A stretch of 7,604 bases of DNA from Paracoccaceae bacterium (GTDB lineage: Bacteria; Pseudomonadota; Alphaproteobacteria; Rhodobacterales; Rhodobacteraceae), in assembly GCA_003545125.1 (NCBI GenBank), contig DQCI01000328.1, positions 17,358 through 24,961 on the forward strand, given 5' to 3'. Both the position numbers and the translations under genes were made by a program. This document shows positions 5,974 through 7,604 of the stretch, in pieces. The notes beneath the pieces were generated by a model. The model searched no databases, was not told the origin of the DNA, and was given only the letters and a program-made list of their open reading frames with translations. Position 1 is the stretch's first letter, and each line of letters begins with the position of its first letter.

Positions 5974-7537
5974 AGTCGACCCAGACTTCGACGCGCCGGT
6001 TCACCTGCCGACCCCAGGCGGTGTCGTCGCAGGCCATCGGCAGCGCCTCGCCGAACCCATCCGTCTCGATCTTCACACGTGCGGGGTCGTGGCCTTCGGT
6101 TCTGGCAATCACCGCGGCGCGCACCGTTTCGGCCCGGCGACGCGACAGGCGGAGATTGGCCGTGGCCGATCCCGCGCTGTCGGAGAAGCCCGCAAAGGAC
6201 AGCTTCCGCCCGTCAAAAGCCCCTGTCTCCAGGGCCGCCGCCAGGATCGCGACATTGGCACGCGACGGGGCGTCTAGCGCGGTCGAGCCGTCGAGGAAGC
6301 GGAAGGTGACCGAGAGGCGCCGTTTGCCGATGAACAGCGGCATCATGCGCTGCAAATCTTCGAGGGTGACCTCGGGCCCGGCGGCCCGAATTGCATTGGC
6401 GAGCCGGCCCCCTTGGGCGGCAAGCGGGATCTCGGCGAAGTCCTGATCGACGAACCCCACGCCCCGGACGACGCCCTGAGCCTCTGGCGAGCGCAGGTAA
6501 ACCAGCAATTCGCGCGCCACCTTCGGCAACCGGCGTCCTGGCAAGTAGAGATACAACGGCAACGTGAGCGGATAATCCCCCGCCTTGACCGTCACCTGGT
6601 CGGCAGCGACGTCGAGGGCGCACGCGCCGGTGACGGTCAGCGGGCGGGCGACGCCGACGTGGGACAGGGTCGTCACGCCAATTCCGCGCGGATCGCGCTC
6701 CAGGGCGACCGCGAGAGCGTCGACATTGGTATGGACGACAAGCGCGGAGGAAAGTGCCGTGCCAACGCCGCCAAGGACACGTTCAACGAAGACCGCGCCG
6801 GCCCCGGTCTGCGGATCGGTGAGATGCAGGGTGATCGGGGCGTTTTCGCCGCCGAGGGCGGACCAAGTCTCTATTTCACCGGAAAAGACAGCGGCCAGCT
6901 CTTCCATACTCACACGTCGGACCGGGTTGGCGGCGTTGACGGCGGGCACAAGCGCATCACGCGCGAGAACCCGGTACTGGCGCGGTCCCTGAAGGTCTCC
7001 CAATCCCGCATCAATCGCGATGGCCCGTTCGGCACTGGTGACTTCGCGCAAGGCAAGCGCCATGTCGGCCTGATCGGAGATCAGATCAACGAAGCCATCC
7101 GCCGTGTTCGAGCTGCGCAGGGTGATCTCGGCGGCCTGCGTGCCGGAGCCTGGGTCGTCGAGGCGGAACACCCGTTCCGCAGCGCCGGCGTCGCTCTCGG
7201 CCAACGCATAGCCCGCCGTATCCGCGAAGCCCTCGATCAGCGCGGGCAGGAGCGCCTCGGCCATCACCCCTGCGCCGGCCAGGGTGAACCGAGCCACGTA
7301 GGCGCCGGGTGTCGGACAGGCCGGGCCTTTGCAATCGACCCGGGATCCGTCGAGAGTGAGCACGCCGAACGCGGTATCGACCCGGAAAAACTCGCCGTCG
7401 AATCCGAGCAGCGTTCCGCTGATTTCGATCGCACCGTCTTTCGATTGCAGGGTGATGTCATCGGCCCGGGCGGAGGGGACCAGGGCAGCATTAGAGACAA
7501 AAAGTGCGGCGAAGATCGCCGCACGCAGGATTTTCAT
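5972..7537 (-). CDS. Exported PstS-like substrate-binding domain fused to OmpA/MotB peptidoglycan-binding domain
   Basis: The 521-residue protein begins with a signal peptide (residues 1-25, cleavage after SARA), so it acts in the periplasm. Residues 26-80 form a small beta-rich domain with Cys69 and Cys74, which could form a disulfide. Residues about 82-365 follow the order of PstS-type type 2 periplasmic binding proteins: AGAGVMAEALLPALIEGFA, ADMALALREVTSAERA, NPVRRVSMEELAAVFSGEIETWSALGG, RGIGVTTLSHVG and YPLTLPLYLYLPG. The loops that hold phosphate in PstS (usually SGT and SSR) read TGAGA and ALR here, so the ligand may differ. Residues about 405-521 are an OmpA C-like domain; Asp453 (FSDSAG) and Arg468 (LSRRRAETV) have the 15-residue spacing of the OmpA residues that bind diaminopimelate, and NRRVEVWV closes the domain. 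GAGG six bases before the ATG supports the start. No transporter genes adjoin it, so a sensing or wall-tethered binding role is possible but unproven. Confidence 0.85.
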   Translation of the reverse strand: MKILRAAIFAALFVSNAALVPSARADDITLQSKDGAIEISGTLLGFDGEFFRVDTAFGVLTLDGSRVDCKGPACPTPGAYVARFTLAGAGVMAEALLPALIEGFADTAGYALAESDAGAAERVFRLDDPGSGTQAAEITLRSSNTADGFVDLISDQADMALALREVTSAERAIAIDAGLGDLQGPRQYRVLARDALVPAVNAANPVRRVSMEELAAVFSGEIETWSALGGENAPITLHLTDPQTGAGAVFVERVLGGVGTALSSALVVHTNVDALAVALERDPRGIGVTTLSHVGVARPLTVTGACALDVAADQVTVKAGDYPLTLPLYLYLPGRRLPKVARELLVYLRSPEAQGVVRGVGFVDQDFAEIPLAAQGGRLANAIRAAGPEVTLEDLQRMMPLFIGKRRLSVTFRFLDGSTALDAPSRANVAILAAALETGAFDGRKLSFAGFSDSAGSATANLRLSRRRAETVRAAVIARTEGHDPARVKIETDGFGEALPMACDDTAWGRQVNRRVEVWVD

Positions 7538-7604
7538 CTCGGACCTCGGAACTTGCGCGTTACCTCCGTGCGAGTTTCAACTCAACAGGCAGGTTTTTCA
7601 ACAC
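7538..7604 (-). other. Upstream edge: ribosome binding site and possible tail of a preceding gene
   Basis: On the minus strand GAGG (7547-7544) precedes the fusion gene's ATG by six bases and serves as its ribosome binding site. Further upstream the frame from the window edge reads VLKNLPVELKLARR and stops at TAA (7562-7560), with that stop embedded in GGAGGTAA. This could be the last residues of an upstream gene in the same operon, but 14 open codons are not evidence on their own. A near-palindrome GAGTTTCAACTC lies at about 7570-7581. Confidence 0.25.

Overview
The window looks like a chromosomal segment of a GC-rich alphaproteobacterium, most likely a Rhodobacteraceae/Rhodobacterales member. 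The reasons are the character of the XylA, XylB and RadC proteins, a substrate-binding/OmpA fusion protein of a kind I associate with this group, and a near-consensus CtrA-type site in front of radC. The taxonomic call is inference from sequence character; no marker gene is present.

Region 1 (1-4437, minus strand) is a tightly packed D-xylose operon read right to left: xylB (xylulokinase), xylA (xylose isomerase), an aldose 1-epimerase of the GalM family, and a di-heme cytochrome c peroxidase/MauG-family protein that runs off the left edge. Junctions are an ATGA overlap (xylB/xylA), a 3-base gap (xylA/epimerase) and a TGATG overlap (epimerase/cytochrome), so the four are almost certainly one translationally coupled transcript. 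The first three form a complete cytoplasmic route: the mutarotase interconverts xylose anomers, XylA makes D-xylulose and XylB makes D-xylulose 5-phosphate for the pentose phosphate pathway. No transporter or XylR-type regulator lies in the window. The exported heme protein at the end of the operon is the unexpected member. A candidate promoter (TTGACA, 18 bases, AATATT) sits just upstream of xylB.

Region 2 (4438-5084) is about 650 bases with no recognisable gene. It holds the xyl promoter, a hairpin-like GGGGT/ACCCC repeat, a perfect 7-11-7 inverted repeat (TGTTACG/CGTAACA), and, directly before radC, a 14-base palindrome overlapping a near-consensus CtrA site with a GANTC methylation site nearby.

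Region 3 (5085-5852, plus strand) is radC, a JAMM/MPN-domain protein with an intact HxHPSG metal motif. Its natural start is well inside the longest possible open frame.

Region 4 (5853-5971) is a short convergent intergenic region full of related GATC/CTGAAAC repeats and an 8-bp-stem hairpin that may end radC transcription.

Region 5 (5972-7537, minus strand) encodes a 521-residue exported protein: a short N-terminal domain with two cysteines, a PstS-like periplasmic substrate-binding domain whose ligand loops have diverged from the phosphate type, and a C-terminal OmpA/MotB peptidoglycan-binding domain. No pst transport genes accompany it. The last 67 bases hold its ribosome binding site and possibly the end of an upstream gene.

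I see no CRISPR array, insertion sequence, phage gene, tRNA or rRNA. The best candidates for something new are the heme peroxidase in the xylose operon, the diverged PstS-like/OmpA fusion, and the CtrA-type site at radC.
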